DNA of 29,486 bases. Origin: a bacterium. Lineage in GTDB: Bacteria > Spirochaetota > UBA4802 > UBA5550. Numbering within the stretch: the stretch's first letter is position 1; every line of letters begins with the position of its first letter. The stretch is from the NCBI GenBank assembly GCA_024224995.1, contig JAAENB010000535.1, forward strand, positions 1 through 29,486. The letters run 5' to 3'. Below, piece after piece: positions 14,933 through 23,007 of this stretch. The notes beneath the pieces are model-generated. The model was not told the DNA's origin. It worked only from the letters and a program-made list of their open reading frames with translations, and did not search any database. The position numbers and the translations under genes are program-made.

Positions 14933-16303
14933 CTAAAACGACGCCTTCAATTCAACATATCCCGCGCTCATATTCGCGTCTATTGTTTCAAACAATGTTC
15001 CTTCGGCCCCGGTGTAGATCTCGCCCCCTACGGTAACGGTGAGCGCGTCGGTAATTGAGTAAGCGAGCTGGGGGCGACCCATGAATTCTTTTGTGGTAAA
15101 ATTATACATACCGTTTAATTCCAGCTTCAGGGTCTCGTGCAGCAGGCTGCCCCGGATGAGACAGGTCAGGGAATGAGTAACCCGGTCTTGCTGCGACGCG
15201 AACATGCGGTTCTTTTGCCCCATGAGGTAGTTGGGAAGCTCTGCCGGGCTTGCCGGTGACACCTGGTCCTCGTAGTTTATCACATACCGGCCAACGTACT
15301 GCACCAGGAATGTCCAGTCGCCAACGTCTTTGTCCGCTCCCAGAACATACTGGATGTCGGGATTGGGTATATAGATGTTTCCTTCGTAATCGCCATAGGG
15401 TTTGCGAAAGGCGGCCTCCCCCCGGAGTCCCAGGATGTTTCCCGGAGCAGCTGAGAAGTCGGCTCCAGCAACATGCATACGGTACGCTTTCAGTTTTACT
15501 GTTATATCTGAGCCGGAGATGCTCTCAATGGCAATTCCCGGAGATACGTTGTACCCGTTAAAATATGAAACCGAACCGTCGAACGAAGAGAGTTCCAGGT
15601 TCAGCTTCGCGGCGTAAGCACCGTTCTTTACATTGGAACCGGGATAATCTCCGTCCTGTGAAAGGCTTACTCCCGATGGAAAAGAAATAAGACTTGTGGG
15701 CAGGGTTGATGCCCGGTACAGAGGAATCCATATTCCCTCGATCTTTAGCGGCTCAAGGTTGATAAAAGTCCTCACCAGGATATTTCCCGCGCGGCGGTCG
15801 TCTATATCGGAAGAGCGGGCAATCATGTTTTGCGGAGTAATACCATTGGTGGGATTGATGCCGTCGGCCCTGCCCCACACTACAATCTGCTCGCCAATGC
15901 GGATATCGACCGGTCCCAGGTAGGCGCTGGCATAGGCTTCCCGCAGCACAAATTCCTGCACATCTTCACCAAATTCCTTTCCTTTTCGGAAGCGGATCTC
16001 CGCCAGGGCGTCTCCAAAGTCCTCTTTTTTGGCCTGTAATTTAAGTGATGCTTCGCCGTACCCGCTCTTGGTCTCTGCCTCATTGGCCCCGGCCTCTTTT
16101 CCGCCAAAATAGACTCCGCGGATATACCCGCCCAATTCATAGCCTGCCTCTTTGGAATCACCGGATTCCGCGACCGTTTCTGTTCCGGAATCATTGCCGC
16201 TTACGGCATCATCAAAAAGGCTCTGCCCCTGTACAGGCAGGGGCATGGCCGCGCATAGAAGAAACACCGGGAATAATGCTTTTATTGATATGTTATTTTT
16301 CAT
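14933..16303 (-). CDS. Outer-membrane beta-barrel protein, DUF1302-like
   Basis: 456 residues from the ATG at 16303, which follows GTGAGGAAATT; the TTG at 16333 is a worse start and would put ten extra residues before the signal peptide. The signal peptide ends near VQGQS. The mature protein alternates amphipathic strands and ends in F, as outer-membrane barrels do. EQIVVWGRADGINPTN is the hallmark segment of the DUF1302 type of barrel. Such barrels are found beside LolA-like proteins and HAE3 pumps, and that is the context here. It probably forms the outer-membrane part of a route for a hydrophobic molecule. It would be controlled by the palindromes at 16335-16378. The strand order in the barrel cannot be judged by eye. 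Confidence 0.75.
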   Translation of the reverse strand: MKNNISIKALFPVFLLCAAMPLPVQGQSLFDDAVSGNDSGTETVAESGDSKEAGYELGGYIRGVYFGGKEAGANEAETKSGYGEASLKLQAKKEDFGDALAEIRFRKGKEFGEDVQEFVLREAYASAYLGPVDIRIGEQIVVWGRADGINPTNGITPQNMIARSSDIDDRRAGNILVRTFINLEPLKIEGIWIPLYRASTLPTSLISFPSGVSLSQDGDYPGSNVKNGAYAAKLNLELSSFDGSVSYFNGYNVSPGIAIESISGSDITVKLKAYRMHVAGADFSAAPGNILGLRGEAAFRKPYGDYEGNIYIPNPDIQYVLGADKDVGDWTFLVQYVGRYVINYEDQVSPASPAELPNYLMGQKNRMFASQQDRVTHSLTCLIRGSLLHETLKLELNGMYNFTTKEFMGRPQLAYSITDALTVTVGGEIYTGAEGTLFETIDANMSAGYVELKASF

Positions 16304-16334
16304 AATTTCCTCACTTTCATGGGTCGCCTGCAAT

Positions 16335-16378
16335 CAAACGTTTGTTTAAATACAAGCTAATAATTAAACAAACGTTTG
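16335..16378. promoter_or_regulatory. Paired palindromic operator, probably for the TetR regulator
   Basis: CAAACGTTTGTTTAA (16335-16349) and its exact reverse complement (16364-16378) are separated by 14 bp. Each arm contains the palindrome CAAACGTTTG, extended to ACAAACGTTTGT in the second. A perfect TTGACA -35 box on the minus strand (16382-16377) overlaps the distal site, although a matching -10 is weak. The position, 31 bp before the porin-like start codon, fits repression of that gene. Assignment to the TetR at 13674-14354 is inference. Confidence 0.7.
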
Positions 16379-16445
16379 TCAAACAAAAAATGAAAAAATC
16401 ACCCAAAAAACAATAAATACCCGGATTCTGCCCAAAAATTATCTA

Positions 16446-16474
16446 TTGACATTCCTTTATTGATGCGGTATATT
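16446..16474 (+). promoter_or_regulatory. Sigma70-type promoter for the TonB-dependent receptor genes
   Basis: TTGACA (16446-16451) and TATATT (16469-16474) are 17 bp apart. AGGAG at 16481-16485 is 10 bp before the ATG at 16496. The operator pair at 16335-16378 is about 70 bp upstream and does not overlap this promoter. Confidence 0.8.
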
Positions 16475-16495
16475 AATATCAGGAGTTTATGAACC

Positions 16496-18709
16496 ATGGT
16501 TAGCAGACCTGCTTTAAAATTATTATCCGGGGCGATAATTATCGGCATGCTTCTTGTCTGTTTAACCGCAAATTTATCCGGCCAGGAGGCTGTGCCGGAA
16601 AAAGAACTCTTTCCCGACGAAATGGACAACCTTTATCAAATGTCCCTTGAAGAGCTCATGTCCGTAAAATTGACTACTGCGAGCCGTTCCAAAACCGCTA
16701 TAAACAAGCTTCCCGTTACAATCTATTATATCTCCCGGAAGGATATTATCAACAATAATTATCTTACCCTTACAGATGCCTTAAAGGATCTGCCCGGGAT
16801 CAAGGTTTCGCAGCCCGGTTCCGGTTTTCAGGGCGAGCTCTTTTTAATGCGGGGCCTTATTGGCAACTATTACTGCAAAATACTTATCAACAATATTCCG
16901 GTTACGCCCGGAGTACTGCAAGGTATGCCTATTGGGGAACAAATCAACATGAAGAATGTTGAACGGATCGAGGTTATGTACGGCCCGGCCTCCACCTTAT
17001 ACGGTGCCGACGCTGTTGCCGGAGTTATCAACATCATCACCGCCCAGCCCGATGCCGATATGATCCGCGTTGAATCGGGCCTGGGCAACAACCTGCACTG
17101 GTATTCCAACGGGCTTGCGGCTTTTAGTGTGGGTGAAGATGAGAACCGGGTCCGGTTTATTGCTTCGGGCCTGTACAGCAGACGTGATGATATGAATATC
17201 AAAGACGGGCACGATGCCGTGTATACCAACAGCAGCGGAGTTCTTCAGCCTGTCGGGGATTTCCCTGCTCATAACTATTCCTTTGGCGGCCAGGTGCTCT
17301 GGCGGGGTTTCCGCCTCTCCTATGTGCATATGTACCGTGTTGCCAATAGCTCTATTGGCTCTACTCCGGACTATAGTATCTTCAACAACCCCGATGCCAT
17401 ATGGGGGGAAACTATTCAACGGGCCGCGCTTCAGCATATCGGCTCCCTGAGCAGTGTTAGTTTCACCTCAAACCTGTCCTACCTGCGCTCCCGGATTGAT
17501 ATTAATTCCTGTTTTATCCAGGATTACGGAAGTGGTGAAGAAAAATTTTATAAATTTGAAGCCTCGGACGAGATCCTTTTTGAAGAAATAATCGAATGGG
17601 ATATCACTAAAGAGCTGGAACTGGTTGGCGGTGTTACTGTCCAATATTCCGGCATGCACCCCCTGACGAATGATCTTAGCGAGCCTTTTGATGAAAGTAC
17701 TTATTCGCCTTTCAGCACTAACAAGCCGACTGCCGACCCGGTACTCGGCGACTTTGGGTATTCTCCTTTCCGGTCCTACAACCTGGGCGGTTTTTTGCAG
17801 GGAAGCTATACTCACAAGCTCTTCAGCGTTATTGCCGGCGGCCGCTATGATTATCATTCCCGGTACGGGTACAGCCTCAATCCCCGCGTTGCCGGACAAT
17901 TCAATTTTTCCGATTCTATTTCCATCCGGGGCTCCTTTAACCGGGCCTTTAAAGCGCCCTCCCCCTATTTCAGCTATAGATCATTCGCGCGTGAGTCCGG
18001 CTCAAACATTGACTATGTCCACGTTCCCAACACCAGTCTTAAACCGGAGAAGCTCACTTCCTATGAAGCTGCCTTTAGAGGACTTTTTACCAAAAACATT
18101 TCCCTGGAGATTATTGGTACTTATTCCATTGTTGACAAGCTCATCGCAGTAACAATCATCGATACCAGCAGTTATCCCAACGCGATCTCTTCCGACACCA
18201 GCCAGACATTTGCCAATGACAATAACGCTGAAACAATTATGTACGGTGTGGACGGTATTATTCGCGTCAACGACATTGTTCCTTTTCTTAAACTCACCAC
18301 CAACCTTTTCCTCAGTTTTAACAAAGGAAAAGAGATCCTGCCGGGCGGCGACATGATTAATAACCGAAAAATGGTTCCGCTCTTTATGGGGACTCTGCGT
18401 ATCTCCCTTGCCCCGATTTCGGGTCTTTACCTCGCCATGGACGCTACGTATTCCGGCAGCTGGTATGCCCGGGAGATCGTTTCCCTGGCCCTTTATAATG
18501 ATCCCGATTATAAACACGATGCCTTCTTTACCATGGACACGCTAATCCGGTATGAAATTATCAAGAACCTGTCGGTCCATTGCCAGGTTAATAATATTTT
18601 TGATAAAAAATACGCCGGTATCGGCAAGGGTATAGGGGGTACTTCCATGTATAATCCCCAGTATGGGAGAAGTTTTTACGGGGCTGTGGAGTATACGCAG
18701 GAGTTTTAA
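16496..18709 (+). CDS. TonB-dependent outer-membrane receptor, copy 1
   Basis: 737 residues with a signal peptide (about 1-30, ending LSGQ). A segment with the pattern M-S-L-E-E-L-M-S-V-K-L-T-T-A-S-R at about 50-65 is typical just before the plug domain in one large class of these receptors. The plug (about 65-190) contains LTDALKDLPGIKV, and then VERIEVMYGPASTLYGADAV and GVINIIT, which are its hallmark sequences. The rest is a 22-strand-type barrel ending YTQEF. Such proteins import iron chelates, cobalamin or other scarce compounds using TonB energy; the substrate is not clear, and no TonB, ExbBD or ABC genes are in the window. The next gene is a close paralog. An ATG at 16489 is out of frame and stops after four codons. 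Confidence 0.9.
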   Translation: MVSRPALKLLSGAIIIGMLLVCLTANLSGQEAVPEKELFPDEMDNLYQMSLEELMSVKLTTASRSKTAINKLPVTIYYISRKDIINNNYLTLTDALKDLPGIKVSQPGSGFQGELFLMRGLIGNYYCKILINNIPVTPGVLQGMPIGEQINMKNVERIEVMYGPASTLYGADAVAGVINIITAQPDADMIRVESGLGNNLHWYSNGLAAFSVGEDENRVRFIASGLYSRRDDMNIKDGHDAVYTNSSGVLQPVGDFPAHNYSFGGQVLWRGFRLSYVHMYRVANSSIGSTPDYSIFNNPDAIWGETIQRAALQHIGSLSSVSFTSNLSYLRSRIDINSCFIQDYGSGEEKFYKFEASDEILFEEIIEWDITKELELVGGVTVQYSGMHPLTNDLSEPFDESTYSPFSTNKPTADPVLGDFGYSPFRSYNLGGFLQGSYTHKLFSVIAGGRYDYHSRYGYSLNPRVAGQFNFSDSISIRGSFNRAFKAPSPYFSYRSFARESGSNIDYVHVPNTSLKPEKLTSYEAAFRGLFTKNISLEIIGTYSIVDKLIAVTIIDTSSYPNAISSDTSQTFANDNNAETIMYGVDGIIRVNDIVPFLKLTTNLFLSFNKGKEILPGGDMINNRKMVPLFMGTLRISLAPISGLYLAMDATYSGSWYAREIVSLALYNDPDYKHDAFFTMDTLIRYEIIKNLSVHCQVNNIFDKKYAGIGKGIGGTSMYNPQYGRSFYGAVEYTQEF

Positions 18710-18776
18710 TTTTTGCTAACGCAAAAAGGTTTGAGGTTCGAGGTTTTTTGGCCGGAAACGGTTTCCGGGAAAAAAC
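18710..18776. repeat. Hairpins and heptads between the two receptor genes
   Basis: Directly after the stop codon TTTTTGC (18710-18716) pairs with GCAAAAA (18721-18727) around TAAC. Heptads GTTTGAG and GTTCGAG follow at 18729-18742. Then 18743-18759 and 18761-18776 form an imperfect inverted repeat of about 16 bp with the centre CCGGAAACGGTTTCCGG. Neither hairpin is followed by a T-run on the plus strand, so readthrough into copy 2 is likely. Confidence 0.6.
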
Positions 18777-18812
18777 GGGTTTAGAAATGTTTGTGTGTAG
18801 GGGGCATAAATC

Positions 18813-21032
18813 ATGATTAACAAGCCTGTTCATAAATTATTATCCGGGGCGATAGTTATGGGCATGCTTCTTTTCTGTTTTGCCGCAAACTCATCCGGCC
18901 AGGAGGCTGTGCCGGAAAAAGAACTTTTTCCCGACAATCTGGACAACCTTTATCAAATGTCCCTTGAAGAGCTCATGTCCGTAAAATTGACTACTGCGAG
19001 CCGTTCCAAAACCGCTATAAACAAGCTTCCCGTTACGATCTATTATATCTCCCGGGAGGATATTATCAACAATAATTATCTGACTCTCACCGATGCCTTA
19101 AAGGATCTGCCCGGGATCAAGGTCTCTCAGCCCGGTTCAGGTCTTCAGGGCGAGCTCTTTTTAATGCGGGGCCTTCTCGGCAACTATTACTGCAAAATAC
19201 TTATTAACAATCTTCCTATTACGCCCGGGGTGCTGCGGGGCATGCCCATTGGGGAACAGATCAACATGAAAAATGTTGAGCGCATCGAGGTCATGTACGG
19301 CCCGGCCTCCACCTTATACGGCGCTGACGCTGTTGCCGGGGTTATTAACATTATTACCTTTGAACCGGATGCAGATATGATTCGCGTTGAATCGGGCCTG
19401 GGTACTGACCTGCACTGGCACTCCAACGGGCTTGCCGCTTTTAGTGTGGGTAAAGACGAGAACCGGGTCCGGTTTATTGCTTCGGGTCTGTACAGCAGGC
19501 GTAATGATATGAATATCAAAGACGGGCACGATTCTGTGTATACCAAAAGCGACGGCACCCTTCTTGCCAGGGGAGATCTTCCTGCTCATAATTATTCCTT
19601 TGGCGGCCAGGTGCTCTGGCGGGGATTCCGCCTCTCCTATGTGCATATGTACCGTGTTGCCCATAGCAACATTGGCTTAACTCCGGAGATAAGCATTTTT
19701 ACCGACCCCGATTCTAAATGGGGTGAAACAATTCAAAGAGCCGCGATACAGCATTCCGGTTCCCTGGGCAGTGTCAGTTTTACGTCGAACCTGTCTTATT
19801 TGCGATCCCGGATTGATAATAATTCCTGCTTTATCCAGGATTTCGGTTTCGGAGGCGGTGAAGAAAAATCTTACAAATTTGAAGCTGCGGACGAGATTCT
19901 TTTTGAAGAAATAATCGAATGGGATATCACCAAAGAGCTGGAACTGGTTGGCGGTTTTACCGCTCAATATTCGGGAATGTATCCCATGACGGGTGATCTT
20001 AGCGTGCCCTTTGATGAAAGTATTTATTCTCCTTTCAGCACGAGCAAACCGGCTGCCGACCCGGTGTTTGGCGACTTCGGGCATTACCCTTTCCGGTCTT
20101 ACAACCTGGGGGGATTTTTACAGGGAAGCTATACGCACAAGCTCTTCAGCATTATTGCCGGGGGCCGCTATGATTACCACTCCATGTACGGATACAGCCT
20201 CAACCCCCGCGTTGCCGGTCAATTCAATTTTACCGATTCTATTTCTCTCCGGGGCTCCTTTAACCGGGCCTTTAAAGCGCCCTCCCCTTATTTCAACTAT
20301 AGATCATTCGCCTTCGAGTCCGGGCCAAACCTTAATTATGTCCAGGTTCCCAACAGTAATCTCAAACCGGAGGAACTCACTTCCTATGAAGCTGCCTTAA
20401 GAGGACTTGTCACTAAAAATATTTCCCTGGAGATTATTGGTACATACTCTATTGTCGACAAGCTCATCACCCAAAAAACCGTCGACACCAGCGCTTACCC
20501 AAACGCCGCCGCTTCCGATACGGGAAAAACATTTGCCAATGATAATAACGCCGAAACAATTATTTACGGTGTAGACGGGATTATACGCGTCCACGACATT
20601 GTTCCTTTTCTAAAACTCAACACCGACCTGTTCCTCAATTTCGCAAAAGGAAAGGAAATCCTGGCCGAGGGCGACACAATCAATGACCGGAGAATGCTTC
20701 CCCTCTTCATGGGAACTCTCCGCATCTCCCTTGTACCTCTTTCGGGTCTTTACATCGGTATTGACAGCACCTATTCCGGCAGCTGGTACGCCCGGGAGGT
20801 CGATTCCCTGGCCGATTATAATGATCCCGATTTTAAGCATGACGCCTATTTTACCATGGACGCGCTCATCCGGTACGAGATTATCAAAAACCTCTCTGTC
20901 CATTACCAGGTTAATAATATTTTCGATAAAAAATACGGCAGTTTAGGCTCCGATGACGGGTATACTTCCGTGTATAACCCCCAGTACGGGAGAAGTTTTT
21001 ACGGGGCTGTGGAGTATACGCAGGAGTTTTAG
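18813..21032 (+). CDS. TonB-dependent outer-membrane receptor, copy 2
   Basis: 739 residues, aligned nearly end to end with copy 1 and roughly 80 percent identical by eye. The signal peptide, plug and most strands are almost unchanged. The differences cluster in what should be loops, for example the stretch after YRVA (SSIGSTPDYS in copy 1, HSNIGLTPEIS here), an insertion of three residues near FGFGGGEEKS, and the segment before FANDNNAET. This is what is expected after a tandem duplication followed by change in ligand-binding loops. The gene has no clear promoter of its own in the 103-bp gap, so it is probably read from the promoter at 16446. GGGGG at about 18799-18803 may serve as ribosome binding site. 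Confidence 0.9.
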   Translation: MINKPVHKLLSGAIVMGMLLFCFAANSSGQEAVPEKELFPDNLDNLYQMSLEELMSVKLTTASRSKTAINKLPVTIYYISREDIINNNYLTLTDALKDLPGIKVSQPGSGLQGELFLMRGLLGNYYCKILINNLPITPGVLRGMPIGEQINMKNVERIEVMYGPASTLYGADAVAGVINIITFEPDADMIRVESGLGTDLHWHSNGLAAFSVGKDENRVRFIASGLYSRRNDMNIKDGHDSVYTKSDGTLLARGDLPAHNYSFGGQVLWRGFRLSYVHMYRVAHSNIGLTPEISIFTDPDSKWGETIQRAAIQHSGSLGSVSFTSNLSYLRSRIDNNSCFIQDFGFGGGEEKSYKFEAADEILFEEIIEWDITKELELVGGFTAQYSGMYPMTGDLSVPFDESIYSPFSTSKPAADPVFGDFGHYPFRSYNLGGFLQGSYTHKLFSIIAGGRYDYHSMYGYSLNPRVAGQFNFTDSISLRGSFNRAFKAPSPYFNYRSFAFESGPNLNYVQVPNSNLKPEELTSYEAALRGLVTKNISLEIIGTYSIVDKLITQKTVDTSAYPNAAASDTGKTFANDNNAETIIYGVDGIIRVHDIVPFLKLNTDLFLNFAKGKEILAEGDTINDRRMLPLFMGTLRISLVPLSGLYIGIDSTYSGSWYAREVDSLADYNDPDFKHDAYFTMDALIRYEIIKNLSVHYQVNNIFDKKYGSLGSDDGYTSVYNPQYGRSFYGAVEYTQEF

Positions 21033-21033
21033 C

Positions 21034-21241
21034 CCCTCGGAGGGGCGGGTTTGGGTTCTGCCGGGGCTCTGGTTTCTGCGAGGAGAGACGTTGCGTGCAA
21101 CGTCTTTACGGGTTGGGTTTTTTCAGGGGATTCTGTTTCTGCGGGGAGAGACGTTGCGTGCAACGCCTTTACGGGTTGGTTCACAAAGATATTGTCCGGG
21201 GCCTTCTTCTTCATAACGAGGGGTTGAAACCCCACGTTATG
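21034..21241. repeat. Modular palindromic repeats related to the 14.4-14.8 kb block
   Basis: GCCCCTCGGAGGGGC (21034-21048) is a small hairpin after the receptor stop codon. Two direct copies of a roughly 48-bp unit (about 21068-21116 and 21131-21179, period 63) each contain a GACGTTGCGTGCAACG palindrome (21084-21109, 21147-21172). A hairpin at 21212-21241 has 13 bp of pairing with one A-A mismatch and the core GGGGTTGAAACCCC, a word also found near 14514. No gene is seen from 21033 to 21310. Confidence 0.8.
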
Positions 21242-21310
21242 AGAAGTGCCGGTTCTTTCCGATTACCCGACCCCAGGTACAGAAGGCCTGGTTTATGCCT
21301 TTCACTTAAA

Positions 21311-21562
21311 TTATATATCTTTGGTAATTGGCGAATTTAATACCCATCCGGAATTCCCCAAAACATAGGTAGCTCTCTTGCCACAACCACGAACGCCAAA
21401 AGAACTAGTGCCGCCAAGTTGAGTAGCTTTTATCTTCTCTTTTGGACAATTGAAATCAAAAGATGCCCGTTCTGCAGCCTGTCTTTCGAGTCTTTTTGAA
21501 AGAACGGAACAGCTGATTAATAATAATAAACCACATATTGCAGCCATTTTAACAAATTTCAT
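21311..21562 (-). CDS. Small putative lipoprotein with conserved Cys-rich motif
   Basis: 83 residues. The N-terminus is a lipoprotein signal (M-K-F-V-K, hydrophobic stretch LLLLIS, lipobox Cys18), so the mature protein would be a lipid-anchored peptide of about 65 residues. The mature part has FDFNCPKEKI and GVRGCGKRATYV. Short secreted lipoproteins with this C-P...G-C-G-x-R-A-x-Y pattern are common in several diderm lineages, without known function; the two Cys could form a disulphide. GGGAGA eight bases before the ATG and a promoter at 21639-21668 support it as a real gene. Confidence 0.75.
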   Translation of the reverse strand: MKFVKMAAICGLLLLISCSVLSKRLERQAAERASFDFNCPKEKIKATQLGGTSSFGVRGCGKRATYVLGNSGWVLNSPITKDI

Positions 21563-21638
21563 TTGATTATCTCCCTAAAAAATTTAATTGAGCATTATTA
21601 TATATCTGAAAGTTACACGACCTTGAGAATTGATAGGC

Positions 21639-21668
21639 ACTATAATGAAAAACCAAAAACATTGTCAA
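21639..21668 (-). promoter_or_regulatory. Promoter for the small lipoprotein gene
   Basis: On the minus strand TTGACA (21668-21663) and TATAGT (21644-21639) are 18 bp apart, about 75 bp before the ATG at 21562. Confidence 0.65.
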
Positions 21669-21702
21669 GTATAAACCGGAAGTCTAACTTAAGCAAGCAC
21701 CC

Positions 21703-22002
21703 TCACCCGCCGGATATCTTCCCAAGCAGCCTCCTCAAAGCCCTCATCTCATACCCATAAAGCAGAACCCGAAATGAATTCCCTTTATCTTCCAAATCGG
21801 ACCGGTACACCTCTTCAATTGCATAGGGGTCATGGGGAAGATTAAGAATAATCTCTTTTAGAATCACTTCAAGAGACTCTATTTCCGCGTCATCCAGCAC
21901 AACCGTGAGTCGGGGCTCCACTCCTTCGGGCTTTGAAACCCGGTCCGACACAACCGGACTCCCGGCCCGCTCCGGGAGTTTATTTGAATATACCTGCGTC
22001 AT
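21703..22002 (-). CDS. Small hypothetical protein
   Basis: 99 residues, not recognised. There is no signal peptide or membrane helix. The N-terminal 30 residues are polar and probably disordered. The rest is acidic and helical, with LTVVLDDAEIESLEVILKEI, then SDLEDKGNSFRVLLYGYEMR, then ALRRLLGKI. A strong ribosome binding site (GGAGGG, nine bases before the ATG) supports translation. It is divergent from the XRE regulator gene, and the shared upstream region holds a 14-bp direct repeat that could be an operator. No function is proposed. Confidence 0.65.
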   Translation of the reverse strand: MTQVYSNKLPERAGSPVVSDRVSKPEGVEPRLTVVLDDAEIESLEVILKEIILNLPHDPYAIEEVYRSDLEDKGNSFRVLLYGYEMRALRRLLGKISGG

Positions 22003-22047
22003 ATCTCACCCTCCATAAGAATTATTTTTAATTGGCACTATACACAA

Positions 22048-22114
22048 AACCATTACGCATTAAAAAACACAAACAAAACAACTACAAAGTATATCTACAT
22101 AACCATTACGCATT
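22048..22114. promoter_or_regulatory. 14-bp direct repeat, possible operator
   Basis: AACCATTACGCATT occurs at 22048-22061 and 22101-22114, 53 bp apart, close to five helical turns. The copies lie 46 and 99 bp before the start of the 99-residue protein gene. TATAGT on the minus strand (about 22042-22037) could be its -10, next to the proximal copy. Binding by the XRE protein encoded at 22390 is possible but untested. Confidence 0.5.
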
Positions 22115-22218
22115 GTTTTTGTCAATTAAATTACTTGATTTTCTACAATTTTTAATCACACTGCACGCAGGAACGTAATACGAAAAGAGACCGGGTAGAA
22201 TAACGAGGAGCACCATCA

Positions 22219-22332
22219 GGGAATTAGTCCTGTCTTTCCGGAATAGGAGCCACGGATGGCGACGCCCCTGTACAATACAGGACGTATTATTACAGGGGTG
22301 GAGGAAAGACAGGGCTAATTCCCGAGCGCACC
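22219..22332 (+). repeat. Structured repeat element, copy B
   Basis: The core stem pairs 22219-22239 with 22303-22323 over 21 bp with one G-U pair. CCCCTGTA (22265-22272) pairs with TACAGGGG (22291-22298). The inner stem AATAC/GTATT is capped by the same AGGAC loop as copy A. The conserved tail GAGCGCACC is at 22324-22332. Against copy A, four pairs of the core stem and one of the inner stem change on both sides so that pairing is kept. It lies 58 bp before the XRE gene, in the same orientation relative to the downstream gene as copy A. Confidence 0.85.
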
Positions 22333-22389
22333 AACCAAATAAATCTGCCCCCTCTTTTCACCCAATAAATTAAACAAAAGCAGGTAACC

Positions 22390-22740
22390 ATGCCCCTTTC
22401 CGATAAAATCCGCCTCTTAAGAAAAGAACGAAACCTCACCCAGGAAAAACTGGGAGACCTCGTAGGAGTCCATACTGTTCACATTGGAAAATACGAAACC
22501 GGCAAGTCTTCCCCTTCTTCCGAGACCCTGAAAAACCTCGCCAGCGTCTTTGAAGTTTCCATAGATTACCTCATGTTTGATGACGCCAAAAACATGGCAT
22601 CAACCAAAATCACAGACCAGCGTCTCCTATACCTCTTCGAAGAAATAGACTCCTTCCCGGCCGAAGAAAAAGAACACATCAAATACATTCTTGAGGCAAT
22701 AGTGAGAGATAGGAAATACTCCCAGGTATCAAAATCATAA
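22390..22740 (+). CDS. XRE-family helix-turn-helix regulator
   Basis: 116 residues. Residues 5-60 form a Cro/CI-type HTH domain: IRLLRKERNLTQEKLGDLVG, then HIGKYETGKSSPSSETLKNL and SIDYLM, all at standard spacing. The short C-terminal helix pair (LFEEIDSFPAEEKEHIKYIL) is of the kind seen in small stand-alone repressors and probably dimerises. AGGTAACC precedes the ATG. Its neighbours suggest an autonomous repressor acting on the divergent small gene at 21703 or on its own promoter, perhaps at the direct repeat 22048-22114. No toxin gene is seen next to it. Confidence 0.9.
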   Translation: MPLSDKIRLLRKERNLTQEKLGDLVGVHTVHIGKYETGKSSPSSETLKNLASVFEVSIDYLMFDDAKNMASTKITDQRLLYLFEEIDSFPAEEKEHIKYILEAIVRDRKYSQVSKS

Positions 22741-22783
22741 ACTCAACTTTTTTCCCTGAAAACAAAAAAAAAGCCCAAAACGG

Positions 22784-22812
22784 TTGAAAACAAAAAACAA
22801 TTTTTGTATATT
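22784..22812 (+). promoter_or_regulatory. Sigma70-type promoter before a small membrane-protein sORF
   Basis: TTGAAA (22784-22789) and TATATT (22807-22812) are separated by exactly 17 bp. The expected transcript starts near 22819 and runs through the sORF at 22891 to the hairpin at 23008-23040. Confidence 0.65.
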
Positions 22813-22890
22813 AAATACAGCTTCTTTAGACGATAAAAGAAGAGACTGTTTGAGTAATCATATACACGATTTGGTTTGGGGGTATATCTC

Positions 22891-22974
22891 ATGGATCTTG
22901 GTTTTTTTATAATAATAGTATTCCTGATATTGATTATTGAACTGATCGCCATCAGGTTTCATATTCACTACTAA
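22891..22974 (+). CDS. 27-residue putative membrane microprotein
   Basis: ATG at 22891 follows GGGGG at 22878-22882 with eight bases between, a good ribosome binding site. The 27-codon frame ends at TAA 22972. The peptide begins MDLGFFIII, is almost entirely I, L, V and F to residue 21 with one Glu at 17, and ends RFHIHY, that is, one helix with a basic, aromatic C-terminus. This is the typical shape of small single-helix membrane proteins. It has its own promoter and a downstream hairpin, so it stands as a separate transcription unit between the XRE and SixA genes. There is no recognised family, and the reading frame is short enough that chance cannot be excluded. Confidence 0.5.
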   Translation: MDLGFFIIIVFLILIIELIAIRFHIHY

Positions 22975-23007
22975 GCTGCTTACGAGTCAGAGTCATTTTA
23001 TAAAAAC

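Noticed and set aside
16304..16333. TTG start for the beta-barrel gene
   Set aside because: The ten added residues precede a complete signal peptide, and GTGAGGAAATT directly precedes the ATG at 16303.
22219..22332. Integron attC site or hammerhead ribozyme for the structured element
   Set aside because: The attC core sites and the hammerhead CTGATGA and GAAA core are absent.
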